Assembly: GCA_910577215.1 (NCBI GenBank)
Contig: CAJTMQ010000040.1
Coordinates: forward strand, 1-7,737
Direction of reading: 5' to 3'
From: an uncultured Eubacterium sp.
GTDB lineage: Bacteria; Bacillota; Clostridia; Oscillospirales; Acutalibacteraceae
Length of the DNA: 7,737 nucleotides
Both the position numbers and the translations under genes were made by a program. Positions within the stretch are counted from its first letter, which is position 1, and every line of letters starts with the position of its first letter. Below are positions 1 through 6,222 of this stretch, piece by piece. The notes under the pieces are model-generated. The model was not told the origin of the DNA, did no database searches, and saw nothing but the letters and a program-made list of their open reading frames with translations.

Positions 1-44
1 ATAATACAATTCGCAAACTAAAAAAATATTTTATGCCGTATCTA

Positions 45-73
45 TTGAAAAAGAATATCGTATATTGTAAAAT
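45..73 (+). promoter_or_regulatory. Sigma-A-type promoter of the pur operon
   Basis: TTGAAA at 45-50 and TAAAAT at 68-73 are separated by exactly 17 nt, and each matches the housekeeping consensus at 5 of 6 positions. Transcription would start near 80, leaving a leader of only about 23 nt before purE, too short for a purine riboswitch. The -35/-10 spacer contains a short perfect inverted repeat, AATAT-CGT-ATATT (54-66), which could be an operator but may be chance in such AT-rich DNA. No PurR box pair of the Bacillus type is convincing in 1-102, and no gene is visible in that stretch. The promoter is read from sequence only. Confidence 0.65.
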
Positions 74-102
74 ATATAAAAATAAAAAGCGGAGGACATT
101 TT

Positions 103-600
103 ATGAAAAAAGTTGCTATTATTATGGGCTCAGACAGTGATTTGCCTGTTGTTACCCCTGCAATCAAACAGCTTAAGGATTTGCAGATTGAAACTGAGGT
201 AAGAGTTATGAGTGCTCACCGCACACCAAAAGAAGCACAGGCTTTTGCAGAAGCAGCAATTGATAATAATTTTGGTGTAATTATTGCGGCTGCAGGTATG
301 GCAGCTCATCTTGGCGGAGTTCTTGCGGCTTCAACAACTCTTCCGGTAATCGGTATTCCTTGCTCAGCAAAGGTGCTTGACGGTATGGATGCAATGCTTG
401 CAACAGTTATGATGCCGCCAGGTATCCCTGTGGCAGCAGTTGGTGTTAATGCAGCAAAGAATGCGGCACTGCTTGCAGCAGAAATTCTTGCAGTTGGCGA
501 TGATACTTTAATGAATAAGCTTCAGGAAATGAGAAAAGAAATGGCTGCTGCTGTTATTGAAAAGGATAAGGCATTGCAGGAAAAAATCAGAGAAATATAA
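103..600 (+). CDS. purE: PurE, N5-carboxyaminoimidazole ribonucleotide mutase / AIR carboxylase catalytic subunit
   Basis: This cytosolic enzyme makes 4-carboxy-5-aminoimidazole ribonucleotide (CAIR) at step 6 of IMP synthesis. The 165-residue length is normal for the family. Visible signatures are GSDSD (residues 9-13), SAHRTP (37-42, with the conserved His39), AGMAAHLGG (64-72, with His69) and the PVIGIP strand (81-86). The general pattern is class I, which isomerises N5-CAIR supplied by PurK. The usual AHLPG loop reads AHLGG here, and no purK is next to it, so direct use of CO2 and AIR cannot be excluded. The start is fixed by GGAGG at 91-95, 7 nt upstream. It is the first gene after the promoter, and purM follows after 24 nt. 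Confidence 0.96.
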   Translation: MKKVAIIMGSDSDLPVVTPAIKQLKDLQIETEVRVMSAHRTPKEAQAFAEAAIDNNFGVIIAAAGMAAHLGGVLAASTTLPVIGIPCSAKVLDGMDAMLATVMMPPGIPVAAVGVNAAKNAALLAAEILAVGDDTLMNKLQEMRKEMAAAVIEKDKALQEKIREI

Positions 601-624
601 ATTTTAGAATATAGGAGTTATCTT

Positions 625-1662
625 ATGGAAAAAAGTTTCAGCGAAAGCTATGCAGCAGCAGGTGTTGATGTAACAGCCGGCTATGAATCTGTAGAACTTA
701 TAAAATCTCACGTTAAAAGAACCAATATTCCCGGGGTAATAGGCGGAATCGGCGGCTTCGGCGGAATGTTTGAAATTGCGGCAAAGGAATATAAAAATCC
801 TGTTCTTGTTAGCGGAACAGACGGTGTAGGCACAAAAATAAAGCTTGCTATGCTTATGGACAAGCATGATACAATCGGTATTGACTGCGTTGCAATGTGC
901 GTTAATGATGTTGCCTGCAGCGGTGCAAAGCCGTTGTTTTTCCTTGATTACATTGCCTGCGGAAAAAACTATCCTGAAAAGATTGCTGAAATTGTTAAGG
1001 GTGTGGCAGACGGCTGTGTTCAGGCAGGCTGTGCTCTTGTAGGCGGCGAAACTGCAGAGCACCCCGGACTTATGCCGAATGAGGATTATGACCTTGCAGG
1101 CTTTACCGTAGGTATCGGTGACAAGGATAAGCTTGTTTCAGGTGATAATCTTAAAGCAGGTGATGTCCTTATCGGTGTGGCTTCATCGGGCATTCATTCA
1201 AACGGCTTTTCTCTTATCAGAAAGGTATTTGATATTAACGAGGAAACCATTAAGGTTTATTATGATGAGCTTGGAAAGACTCTCGGTGAGGAACTTATCA
1301 CTCCAACAAGAATTTACGTTAAGCCTCTTCTTGCTCTTATGGAAAAGGTAACAGTTAATGCAATCAGTCATATCACCGGCGGCGGTTTTTATGAAAATGT
1401 GCCTCGTATGCTGAAAGAAGGATTTACTGCTTATATCGAAAAGGATAAATGTTTTAAAAAGCCTATATTTGATTTGATTCAGAAAACAGGAGGTATCCCT
1501 GAAAGAGATATGTATAACACCTTTAATATGGGCACAGGTCTTGTTATTGCTGTTGACAGTGACAAGGCAGATGAAGCAGTAAAAATTCTTAAAGATGCCG
1601 GTGAGGATGCTGCTGTTATCGGTGAAATCAGAGCAGGTGAAATGGGAGTAGAATTGGTATGA
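625..1662 (+). CDS. purM: PurM, phosphoribosylformylglycinamidine cyclo-ligase (AIR synthetase)
   Basis: This enzyme closes the imidazole ring, converting FGAM and ATP to AIR (step 5), the compound that PurE then carboxylates. The 345-residue length is typical. The order of motifs is that of PurM: a Gly-rich IGGIGGFGG stretch (39-47), DGVGTK (66-71), GIDCVAMCVND (85-95), GGETAEHPGLM (140-150) of the ATP-binding half, SSGIHSNGFSLIR (187-199), and HITGGGFYENVPR (249-261) of the C-terminal AIRS domain. The start has GGAG at 614-617 with 7 nt spacing. The stop TGA lies inside the ATGATG start of purN, so the two genes are probably translationally coupled. Nothing looks broken. Confidence 0.97.
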   Translation: MEKSFSESYAAAGVDVTAGYESVELIKSHVKRTNIPGVIGGIGGFGGMFEIAAKEYKNPVLVSGTDGVGTKIKLAMLMDKHDTIGIDCVAMCVNDVACSGAKPLFFLDYIACGKNYPEKIAEIVKGVADGCVQAGCALVGGETAEHPGLMPNEDYDLAGFTVGIGDKDKLVSGDNLKAGDVLIGVASSGIHSNGFSLIRKVFDINEETIKVYYDELGKTLGEELITPTRIYVKPLLALMEKVTVNAISHITGGGFYENVPRMLKEGFTAYIEKDKCFKKPIFDLIQKTGGIPERDMYNTFNMGTGLVIAVDSDKADEAVKILKDAGEDAAVIGEIRAGEMGVELV

Positions 1663-2282
1663 TGAATATAGCTGTATTTGTTTCAGGCGGCGGAACAAAT
1701 CTTCAGGCTCTTATTGATGCGCAGGATAGAGGAGAAATCAAAAACGGAAAGATAACCTTTGTTCTTGCATCAAATGATGGTGCTTATGCTCTGAAGAGAG
1801 CGGAAAATGCAGGTATTCCAAGTGCTGTTGTAAGCAGAAAATCATATAGCTCGAAGGCTGAATATGATGAGGCTATTCTTGATGTGCTTGCTGATAAAAA
1901 TATTGATTTGATTGTTCTTGCAGGCTTCCTTTCCATTCTGGGAGAGGAGCTTGTAAGCAAATACAGAAACAGAATTATAAATATTCATCCAAGCCTTATC
2001 CCTCTTTTTTGCGGAGATGGTTTTTACGGCAAAAGGGTGCATACAGCTGTTCTGAACAGCGGTGTTAAGGTAACAGGTGCAACTGCTCATTTTGTGAATG
2101 AAATAACAGATGGCGGTGCCATAATTCTTCAGAAGGCTGTTCCTGTTGAGCAGGGAGATACTGAGGATATTCTTCAATATCGGGTAATGCGTCAGGCAGA
2201 ATGGGAAATACTTCCCAAAGCAGTTTCACTTTTTTGCGAGGGCAGAATTAAAATAAACGGAAATAAAACAGAAATTATTTAA
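1659..2282 (+). CDS. purN: PurN, phosphoribosylglycinamide formyltransferase
   Basis: PurN transfers the formyl group of 10-formyltetrahydrofolate to GAR, giving FGAR (step 3). The length, 207 residues, is normal. The phosphate-binding loop SGGGTN is at 9-14. The catalytic region reads NIHPSLIP (108-115), with Asn108 and His110 in the expected places, and the third catalytic residue, Asp151, lies in EITDGG (148-153). The GDGFYG-VH-AVL form of the loop at about 119-131 is the version common in Bacillota. Two tandem ATGs (1659 and 1662) overlap the purM stop. GGGAG at 1644-1648 is 10 nt from the first ATG and 13 nt from the second, so I chose the first. The purN stop is embedded in the next gene's ribosome binding site. 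Confidence 0.96.
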   Translation: MMNIAVFVSGGGTNLQALIDAQDRGEIKNGKITFVLASNDGAYALKRAENAGIPSAVVSRKSYSSKAEYDEAILDVLADKNIDLIVLAGFLSILGEELVSKYRNRIINIHPSLIPLFCGDGFYGKRVHTAVLNSGVKVTGATAHFVNEITDGGAIILQKAVPVEQGDTEDILQYRVMRQAEWEILPKAVSLFCEGRIKINGNKTEII

Positions 2283-2291
2283 GGTGATAAA

Positions 2292-2996
2292 ATGAAAGTA
2301 GTTAACATAGCGGAAGAATTATCTTCAAATGCATACCCGGGCAGAGGTATTATACTCGGCAAAACACCTGACGGAAAAAAAGCAGCAATTGCTTACTTCA
2401 TAATGGGCAGAAGCGAAAACAGCCGCAACCGTATTTTTGAGGTTAATGACAGGGGCGGAATCCGTACCAAGGCTTTTGATGAATCAAAGATGACAGATCC
2501 GAGCCTCATTATCTATAACCCCGTTCTGAAGCTTGAAGGAAAAACAATCGTTACCAATGGTGATCAGACTGATACGATATATGATTTTATGAAGGATGGT
2601 CATTGCTATCGTCATGCTCTTTTAACACGTGAATTTGAGCCTGATGAGCCTAACTATACCCCAAGAATTTCAGGTGTTGTTAAGCCTAACGGTGATTATA
2701 ATTTGTCTATCCTTAAATCAAATATGGGTAAGCCTGAATGCTTAAGATATTTCTTTGAATATCCTGCTCAGGCCGGCTTAGGTCATTTTATTCACACCTA
2801 TAAATGTGACGGCAATCCTATTCCGTCCTTCGAGGGAGAGCCTACTCCTGTTGCAGTTGAAACAAATGATATTGATGAATGGACAGATGTTATCTGGACT
2901 AATCTTAATGAAGATAACAAGGTTTCACTTTTCACCCGTTTCATCAATCTTGAAACAGGCGAAGAGGAAGAAAGAATTGTAAATAAAAATAAATAA
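2292..2996 (+). CDS. purO: PurO-type IMP cyclohydrolase
   Basis: This looks like the IMP_cyclohyd (PurO) family, first described in archaea, which closes the FAICAR ring to IMP, the last step of the pathway. Most bacteria do this with the N-terminal domain of bifunctional PurH, which is unrelated in sequence. The 234 residues form a single domain. Supporting segments are NAYPGRGIILG (13-23), the MGRSENSRNR block (38-47), DPSLIIYNPV (69-78), TNGDQTDTIY (88-97), YTPRISG (122-128) and GHFIHTY (164-170). AAGGTG at 2281-2286 is its ribosome binding site and overlaps the purN stop, only 9 nt upstream. The family call rests on remembered sequence pattern and on the purine context. The role in this organism is inferred. 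The AICAR formyltransferase that must feed it is absent from the window. Confidence 0.88.
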   Translation: MKVVNIAEELSSNAYPGRGIILGKTPDGKKAAIAYFIMGRSENSRNRIFEVNDRGGIRTKAFDESKMTDPSLIIYNPVLKLEGKTIVTNGDQTDTIYDFMKDGHCYRHALLTREFEPDEPNYTPRISGVVKPNGDYNLSILKSNMGKPECLRYFFEYPAQAGLGHFIHTYKCDGNPIPSFEGEPTPVAVETNDIDEWTDVIWTNLNEDNKVSLFTRFINLETGEEEERIVNKNK

Positions 2997-3023
2997 TTAT
3001 AATGCTTTCAAGGAGTAATGTAA

Positions 3024-4019
3024 ATGTATCAGGCATTAAATACAAGATATGATGAAATGGTATATAATAAATGCGGTGAAAGCGGATTAATGCTTCCTGC
3101 AATTTCTATCGGCTTATGGCAGAATTTCGGTGACTGTGCTGATTACGATACCATGAAAGACATAATTTTAACTGCCTTTGATAACGGCATTACTCATTTT
3201 GATCTTGCAAATAATTACGGACCTGCTCCGGGAGCAGCTGAAATTAATTTTGGCAGAATATTTAAAGAAAATCTGAAGCCATACAGAGATGAAATCATTA
3301 TAAGTACAAAGGCCGGCTATGAAATGTGGCAGGGACCTTACGGCGGCAGGGGCGGAAGCAGAAAGTATCTTACTGCTTCTCTTGATCAAAGTCTTAAAAG
3401 AATGGGGCTTGATTATGTTGATATATTTTATCATCATTGTATGACGCCTGAAACACCGTTGTCTGAAACAGCTCTTTGTATGTCTGATATAGTTAGACAG
3501 GGGAAAGCGTTATATATAGGAATTAGTAATTATGACGGGCATCATATGCAAAAAATGCATAGTAAATTTACAGAATATAATGTACCGTTTATAATAAATC
3601 AGAATCGTTATTCTTTGTTTGATAAAACTATTGAAACAAATGAATTAAAGTGTGCATCTGCTTCTGCAGGAACGGGCATAATTGCCTTTTCTCCTCTTGC
3701 ACAGGGTCAGCTTTCCGATAAGTATGCAGATGGCATTCCCAAAAATTCACGCTTGTATAACAATGATGCTTTGCAGAAAAAGGTTGGTTATGATACCCAT
3801 CGCCAAATGCAGATTAAACAGCTGAGTGATATTGCAAAGAAGCGGGGTCAAAGTCTCTCACAGCTTGCAATTCAGTGGCTGCTCAGAGATAAGGATATAA
3901 CCTCTGTTCTGGTTGGTGTTCATTCCAGGGAACAGCTTATGGAAAACTTGCATGCGTTAAAATGTAATCCGTTGAGTGATTCCGAACTGATTCAGATAAA
4001 CGCAATAAGTAGTAATTAA
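3024..4019 (+). CDS. Aldo/keto reductase, YghZ / L-glyceraldehyde-3-phosphate reductase-like
   Basis: A predicted cytosolic NADPH-dependent carbonyl reductase of 331 residues with the (beta/alpha)8 AKR fold. It resembles E. coli YghZ over its whole length: GITHFDLANNYGPAPG (55-70), STKAGYEMW-GPYGG (94-108), SRKYLTASLDQSLKRMGLDY (112-131), GKALYIGISNY (160-170), FSPLAQG (222-228), and a C-terminal cofactor segment near SREQLMENLHAL (301-312). The catalytic tetrad fits Asp60, Tyr65, Lys96 and His138. YghZ homologues reduce L-glyceraldehyde 3-phosphate and methylglyoxal; the substrate here is not shown. AAGGAG at 3010-3015 lies 8 nt before the start. The gene is flanked by gaps of 27 and 28 nt inside the pur operon. 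About 12 of roughly 27 Ile codons are ATA, against about 3 of 30 in purD, which hints at a separate origin. Confidence 0.93.
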   Translation: MYQALNTRYDEMVYNKCGESGLMLPAISIGLWQNFGDCADYDTMKDIILTAFDNGITHFDLANNYGPAPGAAEINFGRIFKENLKPYRDEIIISTKAGYEMWQGPYGGRGGSRKYLTASLDQSLKRMGLDYVDIFYHHCMTPETPLSETALCMSDIVRQGKALYIGISNYDGHHMQKMHSKFTEYNVPFIINQNRYSLFDKTIETNELKCASASAGTGIIAFSPLAQGQLSDKYADGIPKNSRLYNNDALQKKVGYDTHRQMQIKQLSDIAKKRGQSLSQLAIQWLLRDKDITSVLVGVHSREQLMENLHALKCNPLSDSELIQINAISSN

Positions 4020-4047
4020 ATATAAAATTCGTTTTAAGGAGCAAAAA

Positions 4048-5325
4048 ATGAAAGTTTTAGTAGTAGGCAGCGGCGGAAGAGAGCATGCCTTAATCAGAAA
4101 AATTAAAGAATCACCAAAGGTTACGGAAATTGCATGCTGTCCGGGAAACGGCGGTATTTCCTATGATGCACAATGCTATCCTGTTTCTGCAACGGATATA
4201 GACGGCGTTGTTCATATTGCAAAGGAAATCAAGGCAGATTTTGTTGTTGTTGCACCTGATGATCCGCTTGTTGCAGGTATGGTTGATGCACTCAACGAAG
4301 CAGGCTTTGCTGCCTTCGGTCCAAAGGCAGATGCCGCAATAATTGAGGGCTCAAAGGTGTTTTCAAAAAATCTTATGCTTAAATATAATATTCCTACTGC
4401 TGAATACAAGGTGTTTGATAAGGCAGAGGATGTCATTTCCTATGTTCGCGAAAAAAATGAATTTCCGACGGTTATTAAGGCAGACGGTCTTGCACTCGGA
4501 AAGGGTGTAATTATTCCTGAAACTCTTGAAGAGGCAGAAGCAGGCATCCGTGAGATTATGGAGGATAAGATTTTCGGCGAAAGCGGTAACAATGTTGTTG
4601 TTGAAGAATTTCTTACAGGACCGGAGGTTTCCGTGCTTGCTTTTACGGACGGCAAGTGTGTTAAGCCTATGGTTTCATCTATGGATCATAAGCGTGCACT
4701 TGACGGTGATAAAGGTCTGAACACAGGCGGTATGGGCACTGTATCTCCGAACCCGTACTACACCGATGATATTGCAAAGGAGTGTATGGAAAAGATTTTT
4801 GTGCCTACAATCAATGCAATGAATGCAGAGGGAAGAACCTTTAAGGGCTGCCTTTACTTTGGTCTTATGATTACGCCGAAGGGTCCTAAGGTTATTGAAT
4901 ACAACTGCCGTTTCGGTGATCCTGAAACACAGGTTGTGCTTCCTCGTTTAAAAACAGATATTATGGAAATTTTTGAAGCAATCAATAACGAAACACTTTC
5001 CGATCTTGAAATCGAATGGTCTGATGAGGCTTGCACCTGCGTTGTAATTGCATCAGGCGGTTATCCTAAATCATATCCAAAGGGACTTGAAATTACAGGT
5101 CTTGAAAACGGACAGCGTGACGGAGTTATTGTTTATCATGCAGGAACTGCTCTTAATGACGGCAGGCTTGTTACGGCAGGCGGCAGAGTGCTTGGTGTAA
5201 CTGCCCTTGGCAGTGATTTGCAGGAGGCTCTGAATAAATCATATGCAGCAGTTGAAAGCATTGATTTTGAAAATAAGCATTACAGAAAAGATATAGGTCA
5301 AAAAGCACTTAATGCTTTAAAATAA
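4048..5325 (+). CDS. purD: PurD, phosphoribosylamine-glycine ligase (GAR synthetase)
   Basis: PurD joins phosphoribosylamine and glycine with ATP to form GAR (step 2), the substrate of PurN. The 425 residues have the usual layout: N-terminal GSGGREHAL (7-15), a linker with PGNGGI (32-37), then the ATP-grasp domain with FPTVIKADGLALGKGV (139-154), VVVEEFLTGPEVS (183-195), DHKRALDGDKGLNTGGMG (213-230), and the metal-binding EYNCRFGDPETQ (284-295). The C-terminal domain is complete, ending at LNALK. GLNTGGMG in place of the textbook GPNTGGMG is, from memory, common in clostridia and not a defect. AAGGAG at 4036-4041 gives 6 nt spacing to the ATG. It is the last gene of the operon, followed at once by a strong terminator. 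Confidence 0.97.
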   Translation: MKVLVVGSGGREHALIRKIKESPKVTEIACCPGNGGISYDAQCYPVSATDIDGVVHIAKEIKADFVVVAPDDPLVAGMVDALNEAGFAAFGPKADAAIIEGSKVFSKNLMLKYNIPTAEYKVFDKAEDVISYVREKNEFPTVIKADGLALGKGVIIPETLEEAEAGIREIMEDKIFGESGNNVVVEEFLTGPEVSVLAFTDGKCVKPMVSSMDHKRALDGDKGLNTGGMGTVSPNPYYTDDIAKECMEKIFVPTINAMNAEGRTFKGCLYFGLMITPKGPKVIEYNCRFGDPETQVVLPRLKTDIMEIFEAINNETLSDLEIEWSDEACTCVVIASGGYPKSYPKGLEITGLENGQRDGVIVYHAGTALNDGRLVTAGGRVLGVTALGSDLQEALNKSYAAVESIDFENKHYRKDIGQKALNALK

Positions 5326-5337
5326 TTCAATATAAAC

Positions 5338-5372
5338 ACAAAGCCGTTATCATTTTATGATAACGGCTTTGT
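5338..5372. terminator. Bidirectional rho-independent terminator between purD and the merR-type gene
   Basis: A perfect 15-bp inverted repeat (5338-5352 pairing with 5358-5372) encloses the loop TTTTA. An additional T-A pair can shorten the loop to three bases. The core is AAAGCCGTTATCA and its complement. On the + strand it is followed by GC-poor TTCTTTTA, and on the - strand by GTGTTTATATT. It begins 13 nt after the purD stop, and the stop of the convergent regulator gene lies 4 nt away on the other side, so one hairpin probably serves both transcripts. Confidence 0.9.
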
Positions 5373-5376
5373 TCTT

Positions 5377-6078
5377 TTATGCTTCTATTGCTTTTGCGGT
5401 GAATTCGGCTGTGCCTGCACCTCCTGCATCGTCAATGCTCTTTTTGAAGCGTTCGTCTGAAATATACATTTGTCCTAAGCCCCTTAGGATTTCATCCGTG
5501 CAGGTGTAATAATTTTCAGTGATGAAATTTTGAAGCTTTTTAATCAGATTTTGTGCTTCTTCGCAGTAGGGCGAAAGATGCTTAATTTTTCCAATCTCTG
5601 CAAAAATTTGCATGAGTTTATCGGTTTTATCTGCCGAATCATAATGCTTTTGTATATATTCCTTATAAGCATCGGTGCATCCCCATTTTTGTTTTGCCTC
5701 ATCGGCATACTTTTTAATTTCTGTTTTATCAAATGTTGAAAAATTCATATTTTCAGTTCCTTTCGTTAAAATTTCACGAGCGGAAATAATAATTTCATCC
5801 AGTCTGTTTCTCTGCAATTCAAGCAGCTTAATTTGTTCTTCCAGAGCCGTTTTTGTATTAAAGTCTGAACTATCAAGAATTGCTTTAATTTCTTTGAGCG
5901 GAAACTGCAGTTCACGAAACAGAAGTATACTGTGCAGCCGCTCAAGAGCCGTATCGTCATACAGCCTGTAGCCCGCATCTGTTGTCTTTGTTGGCTTCAG
6001 CAAATTTATTTCATCATAATAATGAAGTGTGCGCACGCTGATGCCTGTTAATCTGCTTATTTCCTTAACCGTTTTCAT
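5377..6078 (-). CDS. MerR-family transcriptional regulator with TipAS-like effector domain (Mta/TipA type)
   Basis: A one-component DNA-binding regulator. Residues are counted from the upstream ATG at 6081. The N-terminal winged helix-turn-helix (about 4-70) has VKEISRLTGISVRTLHYYDE and the GYRLY wing, both diagnostic of MerR. A helical dimerisation coiled coil follows (about 75-108, EEQIKLLELQRNRLDEI). The C-terminal half (about 115-234) matches the TipAS antibiotic-recognition fold, including QKWGCTDAYKEY (131-142) and the terminal GLGQMYISDERFKKSIDDAG (201-220) with GAGTAEF (221-227). Family members activate multidrug export or resistance genes when a ligand binds; the ligand here is unknown. 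Two adjacent ATGs exist. GGAGG at 6090-6086 is 4 nt from the first and 7 nt from the second, so the start at 6078 (233 residues) is preferred. No efflux pump is visible nearby. Confidence 0.92.
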   Translation of the reverse strand: MKTVKEISRLTGISVRTLHYYDEINLLKPTKTTDAGYRLYDDTALERLHSILLFRELQFPLKEIKAILDSSDFNTKTALEEQIKLLELQRNRLDEIIISAREILTKGTENMNFSTFDKTEIKKYADEAKQKWGCTDAYKEYIQKHYDSADKTDKLMQIFAEIGKIKHLSPYCEEAQNLIKKLQNFITENYYTCTDEILRGLGQMYISDERFKKSIDDAGGAGTAEFTAKAIEA

Positions 6079-6094
6079 CATTATCCCTCCCGGT

Positions 6095-6114
6095 AACTAT
6101 AATATAAACTATAA
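6095..6114. repeat. Direct repeat AACTATAA flanking the regulator's -10 box
   Basis: The 8-mer AACTATAA occurs at 6095-6102 and again at 6107-6114, one on each side of the - strand -10 region. The second copy overlaps the left arm of the dyad in the promoter spacer. It could be an extra half-site for the MerR-type dimer or simply AT-rich redundancy. Confidence 0.4.
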
Positions 6115-6131
6115 CGTAAGGTGAGAGTCAA
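6101..6131 (-). promoter_or_regulatory. MerR-type promoter/operator with 19-bp spacer, driving the MerR/TipAS gene
   Basis: Read on the - strand, TTGACT (6131-6126) and TATATT (6106-6101) are each 5/6 matches to the sigma-A consensus. They are separated by 19 bp rather than 17. The over-long spacer is the established signature of promoters that MerR-family dimers activate by twisting the DNA. An imperfect dyad covers the spacer: on the + strand ACTATAAC (6108-6115), five central bases, then GTGAGAGT (6121-6128), with 6 of 8 arm positions complementary. The start would be near 6094, just upstream of the GGGAGGG ribosome binding site, giving a very short leader. This supports autoregulation. 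Confidence 0.75.
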
Positions 6132-6160
6132 TAGCAAATCAAAATTTAATATCATTTTAT

Positions 6161-6189
6161 TTGTACCTGTGCTATAATTATACTATAGA
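6161..6189 (+). promoter_or_regulatory. Promoter of the GNAT-DUF1330 unit, with extended -10
   Basis: TGCTATAAT at 6170-6178 is a perfect extended -10 (TGnTATAAT), preceded by another TG, a strong element in Bacillota that needs little -35 help. No good -35 lies 16-18 nt upstream of it. A second reading uses TTGTAC (6161-6166), 17 nt, then TATAGA (6184-6189). Either would start transcription at about 6185-6196, upstream of the acetyltransferase gene. It lies more than 30 bp from the MerR-type dyad, so control by that regulator is not evident. Confidence 0.6.
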
Positions 6190-6222
6190 AAACAGCAAAA
6201 AGAGAGGTTATAAAAAACTGAT

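Noticed and set aside
1..102. Purine riboswitch or PurR box upstream of purE
   Set aside because: No conserved riboswitch core or paired CGAA/TTCG boxes can be seen in the 102 bases available. One could lie further upstream outside the window.
604..1062. Long - strand open frame (152 codons) opposite purM
   Set aside because: It lies wholly within purM, a complete and strongly conserved gene. Its translation is Cys- and Asn-rich with no recognisable domain, as expected for an antisense shadow.
1198..1698. Long - strand open frame (166 codons) across the purM/purN junction
   Set aside because: It is antisense to two intact pur genes, has no family-like motif, and its composition (many Phe, Ile, Cys) reflects the reverse complement of coding DNA.
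2977..3003. Possible internal promoter before the aldo/keto reductase (TTGTAA, 15 nt, TATAAT)
   Set aside because: The -10 is perfect, but the 15-bp spacer is too short and the start would fall on the ribosome binding site. The gap is very AT-rich, so chance is likely.
5338..5372. Hairpin after purD as a possible small RNA or attachment site
   Set aside because: Its position between two convergent stop codons and its perfect stem with U-rich flank are fully explained by a shared terminator.
5675..5971. + strand open frame of 98 codons opposite the MerR-type gene
   Set aside because: It is the Ser-rich complement of the regulator's helical region and has no plausible ribosome binding site or domain.
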